From NCBI GenBank assembly GCA_046327755.1, contig JAXLXW010000005.1, positions 310,001-374,000 on the forward strand: a stretch of 64,000 nucleotides of DNA, in the 5' to 3' direction. Numbering within the stretch: position 1 is the stretch's first letter; each line of letters opens with the position of its first letter. Positions 26,786 through 33,601 of the stretch are shown one piece after another. The notes beneath the pieces are model-generated. The model ran no database searches. It had not been told where the DNA came from and saw nothing but the letters and a program-made list of their open reading frames with translations. The translations under genes and the position numbers were made by a program. This DNA is from SCN-70-22 sp046327755 (lineage in GTDB: Bacteria; Gemmatimonadota; Gemmatimonadetes; Gemmatimonadales; Gemmatimonadaceae).

Positions 26786-27280
26786 CTAGCCGAGGATGGG
26801 TGGGAGCCCCATCGCTCCGACTCCTTGCGCGTCGCCGGTGACGATGCGGCGGTGGTAGTCGAGCTGCCCGATGTGATAGGCCAGGTGCGTCGCCAGGTGC
26901 AACAACCCCCTGTGGATCGGGATTGACGCCGGGCCGACCTGCATCGACTCGCCGAGCCGATCGGCGGGACACGACTGCATGGCGAGCGTCACCTCGGCGA
27001 TCGTGATGTGAATCAGCGCCGCCAGTTCTGCGCGTGACGTGCCCCGCGTGGAGAACTCGGCGTCGCGATCGCGCACGTAGCCGGAGTGCCCGAGTCCCGC
27101 GCCGATGAAGTGCCGCATGTTGCCGCACAGGTGCAGGACGAGCGTCCCGCCGGCGTTAGGCGCTCCGGCCGGCGCCGCCCACACCGAGGCGTCATCGGGA
27201 TAGGCCAGCACCTCGGCCCGCAGCGTGTTGAGCTCGCGCGCGAAGACCAGCGCCAGGTCATGCAACAAGGTGGCGCTCAT
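26786..27280 (-). CDS. DinB-superfamily protein
   Basis: Helical-bundle protein of 164 residues with histidines in the DinB metal-site pattern: LVLHLCGNMRHFIG near residue 50 and LLHLATHLAYHIGQLDYHR near residue 130 (HxxxH). Sequence and spacing differ from the DinB-like protein at 25,075, so they are separate subfamilies. It follows the DUF1080 protein with a 4-base overlap (ATGA) and is the second gene of that operon. Related proteins are often labelled DUF1572, DUF664 or damage-inducible; a true DNA-damage role is not established. A Pro-Asn pair is encoded in a GCCTAAC motif. Confidence 0.72.
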   Translation of the reverse strand: MSATLLHDLALVFARELNTLRAEVLAYPDDASVWAAPAGAPNAGGTLVLHLCGNMRHFIGAGLGHSGYVRDRDAEFSTRGTSRAELAALIHITIAEVTLAMQSCPADRLGESMQVGPASIPIHRGLLHLATHLAYHIGQLDYHRRIVTGDAQGVGAMGLPPILG

Positions 27281-28359
27281 GGCTGCTTCCCCCCCGTGCG
27301 ATCGAGGCCCGCGAGGACGACGTGCGCCGTGGTAGGCTGTCCCGCAGTGCTCACGAACTCCACCGTTCCCGCGGTCTCCAGCAGCTCGAAGCGCGAGGCG
27401 CTCTGCGGGACGAGTTCGAAGGCGACCTTGTGCCCGAAGGGATTGATGAAGAGGCGATTCCCGCGCCGCGTGACCTTCGCCACCGGGGCAGTACCGCTCG
27501 CGTACGTCCCGACGTACGACTCGAGGAGCTTCAACGGAACGGCAACCGTGCTCTTCGCGACCTTCGGCCCCTTCTCATCCGACGGCAGGTCGGGGAGCGG
27601 GCGCACCCAGATGTTGCGATAGCGGACCGGGTGATCGTGGTCCTGCAGCGTGATCGGCAATTCGTCAGGGTGCTTCGCGTAGGGCTCGAAGTGCAGCCAG
27701 CTCGTCCCGCCCCACAGCTCAGCGGCGTCCTGCACCAGCACGCCGTTATGCAGCACCGTCACGCGCGCGGGGGACACGAGCGCTCCCGTCGCTGCGAAGC
27801 GCGGGCGCCGGAAGACGATGTCATAGACCTGCCACTCGCCGGCAGGGCGCGAGGCATTCACGAGCGGCGGGTGCTGGCCGTAGAGGGCGCCGGCCTGACC
27901 ATCGGCGTACGTCGTGTTGCCGTACGAGTCGAGCACCTGCACCTCGTACTTCCCCATGATGATGACGCCGCTGTTGCCGCGATCCTGCCCTGACCCCACC
28001 GGGGGCGTTGGCGTCGCCCACTCGATATGCAGCTGCATGTCGCCGAAGGCGCGCGCGCTGGTGACCGAGCCGGCGCGCGGAACCGTCTGCATGACGCCGT
28101 CCTTGACCACCCACTTGGCGGGTGAGCCGTCGTCTGCCTTCCATTCGGCGAGCGACTGGCCGTCGAAGAGGACGATGGCGTCGCTGGGCGGCGCCCCGAC
28201 GCTCGCGCCAGGCGTGACGACGCGGGGACGCGGCCGTTCGAGGTCATGGATCTTCCAGCCGCGCGACGCACCCTGCGCGCCTGCCATCTGGGGAAGGGCG
28301 AGGGCGGTGGCCGTTAGGCACGCCGCGGCTGCAACGGAGGCACGGGTTCGACGACGCAT
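27277..28359 (-). CDS. Exported DUF1080 (3-keto-disaccharide hydrolase-like) protein
   Basis: Secreted concanavalin/LamG-like beta-sandwich protein of about 360 residues. The signal peptide (ACLTATALALPQMAGAQG) precedes the DUF1080 core: IVLFDGQSLAEWKADDGSPA, WVVKDGVMQTVPRAGSV, FGDMQLHIEWATP, RGNSGVIIMGKYEVQVLDSYG, and ITLQDHDHPVRYRNIWVRPL. Members cleave or bind modified sugars such as 3-keto-glycosides at the cell surface. A further C-terminal domain of about 90 residues (after DEKGPKVAK) is less familiar. The ATG at 28,359 is preferred over the earlier in-frame ATG at 28,413 because it starts the signal peptide. It is translationally coupled to the DinB gene downstream. Confidence 0.85.
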   Translation of the reverse strand: MRRRTRASVAAAACLTATALALPQMAGAQGASRGWKIHDLERPRPRVVTPGASVGAPPSDAIVLFDGQSLAEWKADDGSPAKWVVKDGVMQTVPRAGSVTSARAFGDMQLHIEWATPTPPVGSGQDRGNSGVIIMGKYEVQVLDSYGNTTYADGQAGALYGQHPPLVNASRPAGEWQVYDIVFRRPRFAATGALVSPARVTVLHNGVLVQDAAELWGGTSWLHFEPYAKHPDELPITLQDHDHPVRYRNIWVRPLPDLPSDEKGPKVAKSTVAVPLKLLESYVGTYASGTAPVAKVTRRGNRLFINPFGHKVAFELVPQSASRFELLETAGTVEFVSTAGQPTTAHVVLAGLDRTGGKQP

Positions 28360-28463
28360 GGGCGCTCGGGCACTTCGGGAAGGTGCGCACGACGCGAGTG
28401 CCGTGCGCAACACATCCTAAGCAACGAACGCGCGCCCATGCGCGCAAGACAGCCAGGCGCGAA

Positions 28464-28489
28464 ACGGCCGCCCTCTGACGGGCGGCCGT
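28464..28489 (-). terminator. 10-bp hairpin downstream of the DUF5602-like lipoprotein gene
   Basis: ACGGCCGCCC and GGGCGGCCGT pair perfectly around loop TCTGAC, 39 bp past the stop of the minus-strand gene at 28,528. The stem sequence is nearly that of the hairpin at 26,725-26,752. Confidence 0.75.
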
Positions 28490-28527
28490 CCGCTCGAACG
28501 TGGCGCTACCGGCGCTACGCGAGAGAC

Positions 28528-29397
28528 CTACTGCGCCGCCTGCTTCATCACCAGCCCGTCGATGGCAATGCGGTACTCCTTGGCGGTGGCGTTGTAGGCG
28601 ATGGAGTACGAGGCCGGATAGCCCCCCGTCTTCGCCACCTTGGCCGGCAGGTTCACCGCGTACGAATAGCCCCCGTCCTTCGTCTTGGACGACTCGATGA
28701 ACGCCTTCGTGATCATCGGCTCCACGAAGATGAACTTCCCGTCGTACGATCCGTAGATGAAGGTGCGCGTGAACATGTGGTTGTTAGGCGGCGGCTGCAG
28801 CTCGGGCGACGACGTGTCGAGCCAGTGCATCCCCATCAGCGGCACCGCGGCGTTGGCTGGCGGAACGTTGGCCAGCACCGACCCCGCCACGAAGCCGGCC
28901 GGCACATACTCGGCCCCGGGGAAGATCCCGGACTTGGCCCCGAACTGCGGGTTGGTCGGGACGATCTGGTCGCGTTCGGCCGGGGTGATCTGGAAGAAGT
29001 GGAAGTCGAAGTGCGGGTGCGTGTAGACCTGGTCGGGCTCGTGTCCCGCCGGGTTCCAGTCGAGCATGATGTGGTTGTAGCCGGTCGTCGCCGCCTCGGT
29101 GGGGAGGGCGAGCGAGAGCATGGCGGCCGAGGGCATCCCCGGCATCGGGGTCTGCGGGAGGCTCCCCATGGCCGTCTCCGAGATGGCCACGCCTAACGAC
29201 TTCGGCGCGCCGCTGGCGTCGAGGACCACGTAGGAGCGCGCCGTCCCCGTACCGAGCGCCTGCGACGGGCCGTAGATGAAACGGGAGGCGGGGGACGTGC
29301 TGTCGTCGCCGCATGCCGCGGCGGCCGTCACAAGCGTGGCAACCACGGCGGCACGCGCCAGTCGCGTGGCGCCGAAGGACATCGTCAAGAAGGACAT
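28528..29397 (-). CDS. Lipoprotein resembling the DUF5602 / TTHB210 family
   Basis: Exported lipoprotein of 289 residues with a lipobox (LVTAAAACGDD). The central HPHFDFHFFQITPAERDQI block, with closely spaced His/Asp residues, recalls the DUF5602 (TTHB210-like) family of small secreted proteins of unknown function. The assignment is from memory of that motif and is tentative. It lies downstream of no gene on its strand for 2 kb and so is probably a single unit, ended by the hairpin at 28,464. The start is ATG 29,397 (a second ATG lies at 29,382). Two GTTAGGC/GCCTAAC motifs occur in its coding sequence, as Leu-Gly and Pro-Asn. Confidence 0.7.
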   Translation of the reverse strand: MSFLTMSFGATRLARAAVVATLVTAAAACGDDSTSPASRFIYGPSQALGTGTARSYVVLDASGAPKSLGVAISETAMGSLPQTPMPGMPSAAMLSLALPTEAATTGYNHIMLDWNPAGHEPDQVYTHPHFDFHFFQITPAERDQIVPTNPQFGAKSGIFPGAEYVPAGFVAGSVLANVPPANAAVPLMGMHWLDTSSPELQPPPNNHMFTRTFIYGSYDGKFIFVEPMITKAFIESSKTKDGGYSYAVNLPAKVAKTGGYPASYSIAYNATAKEYRIAIDGLVMKQAAQ

Positions 29398-29605
29398 GGG
29401 ACCATCACCTGAAGAGGGGGAGAGATCGCGTGGCATTTCGCTGCGGACGGATGATGCCAATCCCGCGAGGCGCACGAATGGGTGGATTGACCCCCCGCCA
29501 TTGCCGGTGCGCGCTAAGCCGTCGCAAGGGCCCCTCGCCGGCCCCCCTCGCCATTGCCCGCCATATCCTGTTGTTTTGGGAGACGCACCCTTGCCAATAC
29601 TCTCC

Positions 29606-30895
29606 ATGAACAAGCGCGACTTCCTTCGCACGCTCGGCGGCACCCTCGGTGGCTCCCTGATGGGCGCTTCGCTCGGACGCGCTGCCCTTGGCGCGTACTT
29701 CAGCGACGAACAACTCGCTCGTTATGCAGCGCTGCCGGACGCCGCGCTCGCCGAAGACGAGGCCTTCTGGGCGAAGATCCGCGCCGGTTTCAAGCTCACG
29801 GACGCGTACATCAACCTGGAGAACGGCTTCTTCTGCCTGCAGCCGCAGGAGGTGCTCGAAGCGCTCATCGCGCACGTGCGCGACATCAATCTCGAGGCCT
29901 CGCACTACATGCGCACGCGCCAGGGCGACGACAAGCTCGCCGTCCGTACGCGGCTCGCCGGGATGGCCGGATGCTCGCCGGAAGAACTCATCATCACGCG
30001 CAATACCACCGAGTCGCTCGATACCGTCGTCGCCGGCTACGACTGGAAAGCCGGCGAGGAGGCGGTGATGGCCGAGCAGGACTACGGCGCGATGCTCGAC
30101 CAGTTCAAGCTGCAGGCACGGCGCTACAAGATGGTGAACCGGGTGATCTCGCTCCCGATGGATCCGAGATCGGATGACGAGGTGGTGCAGGTGTACGCCA
30201 ACGCCATCACGCCACGCACGCGCCTCCTGATGGTGTGCCACATGGTGAACATCACTGGGCACGTCCTCCCTGTGCGCAAGATCGCCGAGATGGCCCACGC
30301 CAAGGGGGTCGACGTGATGGTCGATGGAGCGCACGCCTTCGCCCACCTCGACTTCCGCATTCCCGACCTGGGGGTCGAGTACTATGGGGCGTCGCTCCAC
30401 AAGTGGTTGGCCACCCCGTTAGGCGCCGGGATCCTCTACGTGCGGCGCGACAAGATCGCCGGGCTCTGGCCCATCTACGGCGACGCGGGGCCGGCCGACG
30501 ACGACATCCGAAAGCTCAACCACACCGGGACGCACCCGGTGCACACCGATCTCGCGATCAACAACGCCATTGACTACCACCTCGCGATTGGCGCGGCGCG
30601 CAAGGAAGCGCGACTGCGCTACCTGCAGAACTACTGGGTGTCGAGGGTGCGCGGGACGCCGAACATCATCCTCAACACGCCGAGCGATCCTCGGCGTTCG
30701 TGCGCCATCGCCAACGTGGGGGTGAAGGGGATCAAACCCGGCGACCTGATGGACATCCTCCTGAAGAAGTACCGCATCTGGACCGTGGCCATCGACGGCG
30801 CCGGTGTGCATGGCGTCCGAGTGACGCCGCACCTGTTCACGAGCACCGCAGAACTGGACGCCTTCGTGAAGGCGCTGGGAGAGCTGGCGGCGTAG
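29606..30895 (+). CDS. Aminotransferase class V-fold PLP enzyme with Tat-like signal
   Basis: Isopenicillin-N-epimerase/cysteine-desulfurase-fold PLP enzyme, 429 residues. The internal lysine K266 lies in YGASLHKWLATPLGAG. Upstream are VMVDGAHAFAHLDF (Asp that binds the pyridine nitrogen, followed by His) and NTTESLDTVVAGYDW (phosphate-cup segment). The N-terminus MNKRDFLRTLGGTLGGSLMG closely resembles a Tat signal (R-x-F-L with KR instead of RR), so the folded enzyme is probably exported. Substrate unknown; the family covers epimerases, desulfurases and aminotransferases. It is followed 77 bp later by a branched-chain aminotransferase, and the two may be cotranscribed. Confidence 0.82.
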   Translation: MNKRDFLRTLGGTLGGSLMGASLGRAALGAYFSDEQLARYAALPDAALAEDEAFWAKIRAGFKLTDAYINLENGFFCLQPQEVLEALIAHVRDINLEASHYMRTRQGDDKLAVRTRLAGMAGCSPEELIITRNTTESLDTVVAGYDWKAGEEAVMAEQDYGAMLDQFKLQARRYKMVNRVISLPMDPRSDDEVVQVYANAITPRTRLLMVCHMVNITGHVLPVRKIAEMAHAKGVDVMVDGAHAFAHLDFRIPDLGVEYYGASLHKWLATPLGAGILYVRRDKIAGLWPIYGDAGPADDDIRKLNHTGTHPVHTDLAINNAIDYHLAIGAARKEARLRYLQNYWVSRVRGTPNIILNTPSDPRRSCAIANVGVKGIKPGDLMDILLKKYRIWTVAIDGAGVHGVRVTPHLFTSTAELDAFVKALGELAA

Positions 30896-30972
30896 GGAGG
30901 GGCGCGACGGTTGTGGGCGATGCTAGCTTGCGCGGTGTTGCCCGCACGCCACTCACCTGCACTGGCCCGCCC

Positions 30973-31890
30973 ATGACCCGATTCGCCTATTTCGGCAAGC
31001 AGATCGTCCCGATTGCCGACGCCAAGGTCAGCGTGATGACCCACGCCTTCAACTACGGCACCGGCGTCTTTGGCGGGTTGCGCGGCTATTGGAATGCGGA
31101 GGAGGAGCAGCTCTTCGTCTTTCGCCCGCTGGACCACTTCAAGCGCTTCCTCAACTCGGCGTCGCTGCTGCGCATGCAGCTCGACTACACGCCGCAGTCG
31201 CTCACCGATATCACCACCGAGCTGCTGCGGACGGAAGGGTGGCGGGAGAACTGCTACATTCGCCCGCTCGCCTACAAGTCGAGCGAGACCATCGCCGTGC
31301 GCCTCAACGCGCTCGACGACGCGGTCACGATCTTCTCCCTCCCGTTCGGGGCCTACACCTCGAACGAGACCGGGACGCACGTGGCATTCTCCGCATGGCG
31401 CCGCGTGGAGGACAACGCCATCCCCGCGCGTGGCAAGATTGCCGGTGCCTACGTGAACTCGGCGCTCAGCTCCACCGACGTGCGGCTGGCGGGGTACGAC
31501 GAGGCGCTCGTGCTCAACGAGGACGGCCACGTCTCGGAGATGAGCGTCGCGAACTTCTTCATCGTCCGCGATGGGGTGGCCATCACGCCCCCCGTGCAGA
31601 GCAACGTCCTCGAGGGGATCGTCCGTCGCTCTGTCATCCAGCTCCTGCGCGATGAACTCGGCGTGACCGTCGTCGAGCGCAACATCGATCGCAGCGAGGT
31701 CTACATCGCCGACGAAGCCTTCATGTGCGGGACCGGTGTGCAGATCTGCGCGATCACCAGGATCGAGCACCGCAATGTGAGCGATGGGGCCATGGGGCCG
31801 GTGACCGGCAAGCTCCGGTCGCTCTTCTTCGACGTCGTGGCGGGAAAGGTCGCGAAGTATCGCAACTGGCTGGCGCCGGTCTATCGCTGA
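30973..31890 (+). CDS. ilvE: Branched-chain amino acid aminotransferase
   Basis: Fold type IV PLP transaminase of 305 residues that moves the amino group between branched-chain 2-oxo acids and glutamate, the last step of Leu, Ile and Val synthesis. Family features are the start FAYFGKQIVPIADAKVSVMTH, the FNYGTGVFGGLRGYW loop, catalytic K155 in ARGKIAGAYVNSALS, and EMSVANFFIVRDG near the middle. The cofactor site ends with ADEAFMCGTGVQICAI. No signal peptide, so it is cytosolic. The ATG at 30,973 is well placed for the domain. It shares a bidirectional terminator with the minus-strand gene at 31,933. Confidence 0.95.
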   Translation: MTRFAYFGKQIVPIADAKVSVMTHAFNYGTGVFGGLRGYWNAEEEQLFVFRPLDHFKRFLNSASLLRMQLDYTPQSLTDITTELLRTEGWRENCYIRPLAYKSSETIAVRLNALDDAVTIFSLPFGAYTSNETGTHVAFSAWRRVEDNAIPARGKIAGAYVNSALSSTDVRLAGYDEALVLNEDGHVSEMSVANFFIVRDGVAITPPVQSNVLEGIVRRSVIQLLRDELGVTVVERNIDRSEVYIADEAFMCGTGVQICAITRIEHRNVSDGAMGPVTGKLRSLFFDVVAGKVAKYRNWLAPVYR

Positions 31891-31900
31891 GCGGGCGCCG

Positions 31901-31924
31901 CGCCTGCCGCTCATGCGGCAGGCG
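31901..31924. terminator. Hairpin after ilvE (bidirectional)
   Basis: CGCCTGCCGC (31,901-31,910) and GCGGCAGGCG (31,915-31,924) pair perfectly around a TCAT loop. It sits 11 bp past the ilvE stop and 9 bp before the convergent gene end, with a further 12-bp palindrome CTGACGCGTCAG next to it. Confidence 0.8.
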
Positions 31925-31932
31925 CTGACGCG

Positions 31933-32283
31933 TCAGGCGCGGTCGTCCAGGTCGCAGTGCAGCTTGTGAAAGAAACGATGCACCACCGGCGAGAGCGTGA
32001 TGCCGGCGACGAGGATCACGGCGAGCCCGGAGTAGAGGGCGAACATCCCGGCGAACAGCTTGCCGCCCGTGGTGTGCAGCTCGCCCACCGGCCCCATCCC
32101 GCCCAGCAGCATCGAGGCATTGAGGAAGGCGTCGATCCACGGCATCCCCTCGAAACCGTGGTAGCCCAGCATCCCCACCGCGAGCGACAGGGCGACGATG
32201 ACGCCCCCCACACCGGTGGAGTAGGCCAGTCGCTGGTAGAACTCGCGACGCGGAATCAGCGGCTGCGATCGATGCTCAAACAC
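31933..32283 (-). CDS. Small three-helix membrane protein, ion-channel-like
   Basis: A 116-residue protein with about three hydrophobic helices (residues about 25-42, 55-65 and 75-97). The motif MLLGGMGPVGELHTTGGKLFAGMFALYSG recalls the re-entrant-loop plus helix of two-pore potassium-channel-like proteins, but the TVGYG selectivity filter is absent, so ion conduction is not established. It ends in a His/Lys-rich cytoplasmic tail. It is 49 bp downstream of the VKOR-like gene on the same strand and probably cotranscribed. Function unknown. Confidence 0.6.
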   Translation of the reverse strand: MFEHRSQPLIPRREFYQRLAYSTGVGGVIVALSLAVGMLGYHGFEGMPWIDAFLNASMLLGGMGPVGELHTTGGKLFAGMFALYSGLAVILVAGITLSPVVHRFFHKLHCDLDDRA

Positions 32284-32332
32284 GGCGATCCCTCCGGCGG
32301 TCTCGTCCAGCGCCCGCGCCCCTGCTCGTTCC

Positions 32333-32851
32333 CTATCCAGCGCCCCCGCGCACGCGCTTCCAGTCCAGCCAGACCAGCACGGTGAACGTCGTCATCGTCA
32401 CCGCCGAGATGGCGCACCACGGGCAGAACGTCTTCATGAGGATGAACTCCGCGTACTTGAGGCGGAGCGTGAAGAGAAACGCCGGATAGACGAGCCCCAT
32501 GAGGGCGAGCGTCGGCCACCGCTCGCCCGCCAGGCGCTCCTGAGTGCCGATGATGGCGACGATGAGGATGAGTGTGTAGCCCACCGCGCCAATGAGCGCG
32601 ACGTCGACGCCGAGGAACCACCCCCACGACGAGAGCTGCACCGTCTCGCAGCCGTGTCCGGCGCCGCAGGCCAGCGCCCCCATATAGCCCAACTTCCAGA
32701 GATGGAGGTAGAGCGCCACCCCGGCGTTGAACAGGGCGGCGACCGCCATCACCTGGCGAATCGTGGGCGCGGCGGCGGACACGCCGGTGTCGTCAACGCC
32801 CTCGGCGCTATCGAATTCGGTCATGACGGTCGAACGGGACTCGGAAGACAT
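32333..32851 (-). CDS. Vitamin K epoxide reductase (VKOR)-family thiol oxidoreductase
   Basis: Membrane protein of 172 residues with four predicted helices and the VKOR cysteine layout. One cysteine pair flanks the first periplasmic loop (CGAGHGCETV), and a C-x-x-C sits in the fourth helix (KTFCPWCAISAV). The quinone-adjacent signature SSWGWFLGVDVALIGAVGY follows the first pair. Bacterial VKOR homologues oxidise periplasmic DsbA-like proteins and pass electrons to quinone. No DsbA is encoded in the neighbourhood, so the partner is elsewhere. The start may be ATG 32,851 or 32,824. It shares an operon with the small membrane protein at 31,933. Confidence 0.85.
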   Translation of the reverse strand: MSSESRSTVMTEFDSAEGVDDTGVSAAAPTIRQVMAVAALFNAGVALYLHLWKLGYMGALACGAGHGCETVQLSSWGWFLGVDVALIGAVGYTLILIVAIIGTQERLAGERWPTLALMGLVYPAFLFTLRLKYAEFILMKTFCPWCAISAVTMTTFTVLVWLDWKRVRGGAG

Positions 32852-32950
32852 CGGAACGGGAGAAAGCTACTACCTCGGGTACCGCCAACGTGACGATCAC
32901 GACCCGGGGCGTGACGACTGGCACGGGACTTCCCACGTGGCGACGCACCT

Positions 32951-33520
32951 ATGACGAACTTCGCGACTCGCCGCCCTCGTTTCCACCGCACGGCCATCCG
33001 AACTGTCGCTCGGACGCTCGCCGGTGTCGCCATTCTCGCCAGCACCGTCGCGTGTACGTCGGGGGGCGGGATGTTCGAGCCGTCAGAACGACTGACCCCG
33101 GCGGTGAAAGCGACGCTCGACTCGCTGATGCTCGACGAGTGGGGAGCCCAGGCGCGGTACGCCCGGGTGTTGCAGGACTTCGGCAGCGTGTCGCCCTTCA
33201 CGACGCTGCGCGCCGCGACCAACCGCCGGGTGAACGTCCTCGAAAAGACGTACCTCGAGCTCGCGGAATTTCCCCCGGCCAATCCGTATCGCGCCATCGG
33301 CAGCGGTTCGCTGTCGGCACAGACCTCCCAGGCGGCGGCCGGATCGTACGAGTCGCGGGCGCAGGCATGCGAGGTATCGGTCACGCTCGAGCAGGAAACG
33401 GTTGACCGCTACGCCCGACTCCTGGGCGCCGCCCCCCCGCGCATCGTCGCCTTGGCGGCCAAGGAAAACCGCACGCTCGCGCTCGAGTCCGCGATCCCGG
33501 CCGCCCAGCGCTGCAAGTAG
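32951..33520 (+). CDS. Ferritin-like DUF2202-type lipoprotein
   Basis: Exported lipoprotein of 189 residues; the lipobox is ILASTVAC. The mature part begins with SLMLDEWGAQARYARVLQDFG, the helix with a Glu and paired residues that characterises the DUF2202 ferritin-like superfamily. Three further amphipathic helices follow, one with ESRAQACEVSVTLEQETVDRY. The usual iron-ligand count is not complete by eye, so metal binding is uncertain. It stands divergent from the VKOR gene and convergent with the S9 peptidase gene, separated from the latter by a strong hairpin. Confidence 0.65.
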   Translation: MTNFATRRPRFHRTAIRTVARTLAGVAILASTVACTSGGGMFEPSERLTPAVKATLDSLMLDEWGAQARYARVLQDFGSVSPFTTLRAATNRRVNVLEKTYLELAEFPPANPYRAIGSGSLSAQTSQAAAGSYESRAQACEVSVTLEQETVDRYARLLGAAPPRIVALAAKENRTLALESAIPAAQRCK

Positions 33521-33552
33521 GAACGTCCGCGTCGGCACGAGGGGGAAAAAGA

Positions 33553-33595
33553 AGAAGACGAGAGCACGAGTCCAAACCTCGTCCTCTCGTCTTCT
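33553..33595. terminator. 18-bp hairpin between convergent genes
   Basis: AGAAGACGAGAGCACGAG (33,553-33,570) and CTCGTCCTCTCGTCTTCT (33,578-33,595) pair at 17 of 18 positions around loop TCCAAAC, between the DUF2202-like gene and the convergent S9 peptidase gene. The arms consist of the recurring AGAAGACGAG word that also flanks the methyltransferase gene near 50 kb. Confidence 0.85.
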
Positions 33596-33601
33596 CGTCT
33601 T

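Noticed and set aside
31933..32283. Potassium channel.
   Set aside because: There is a pore-loop-like segment but no TVGYG-type selectivity filter, so it is listed only as a small channel-like membrane protein.
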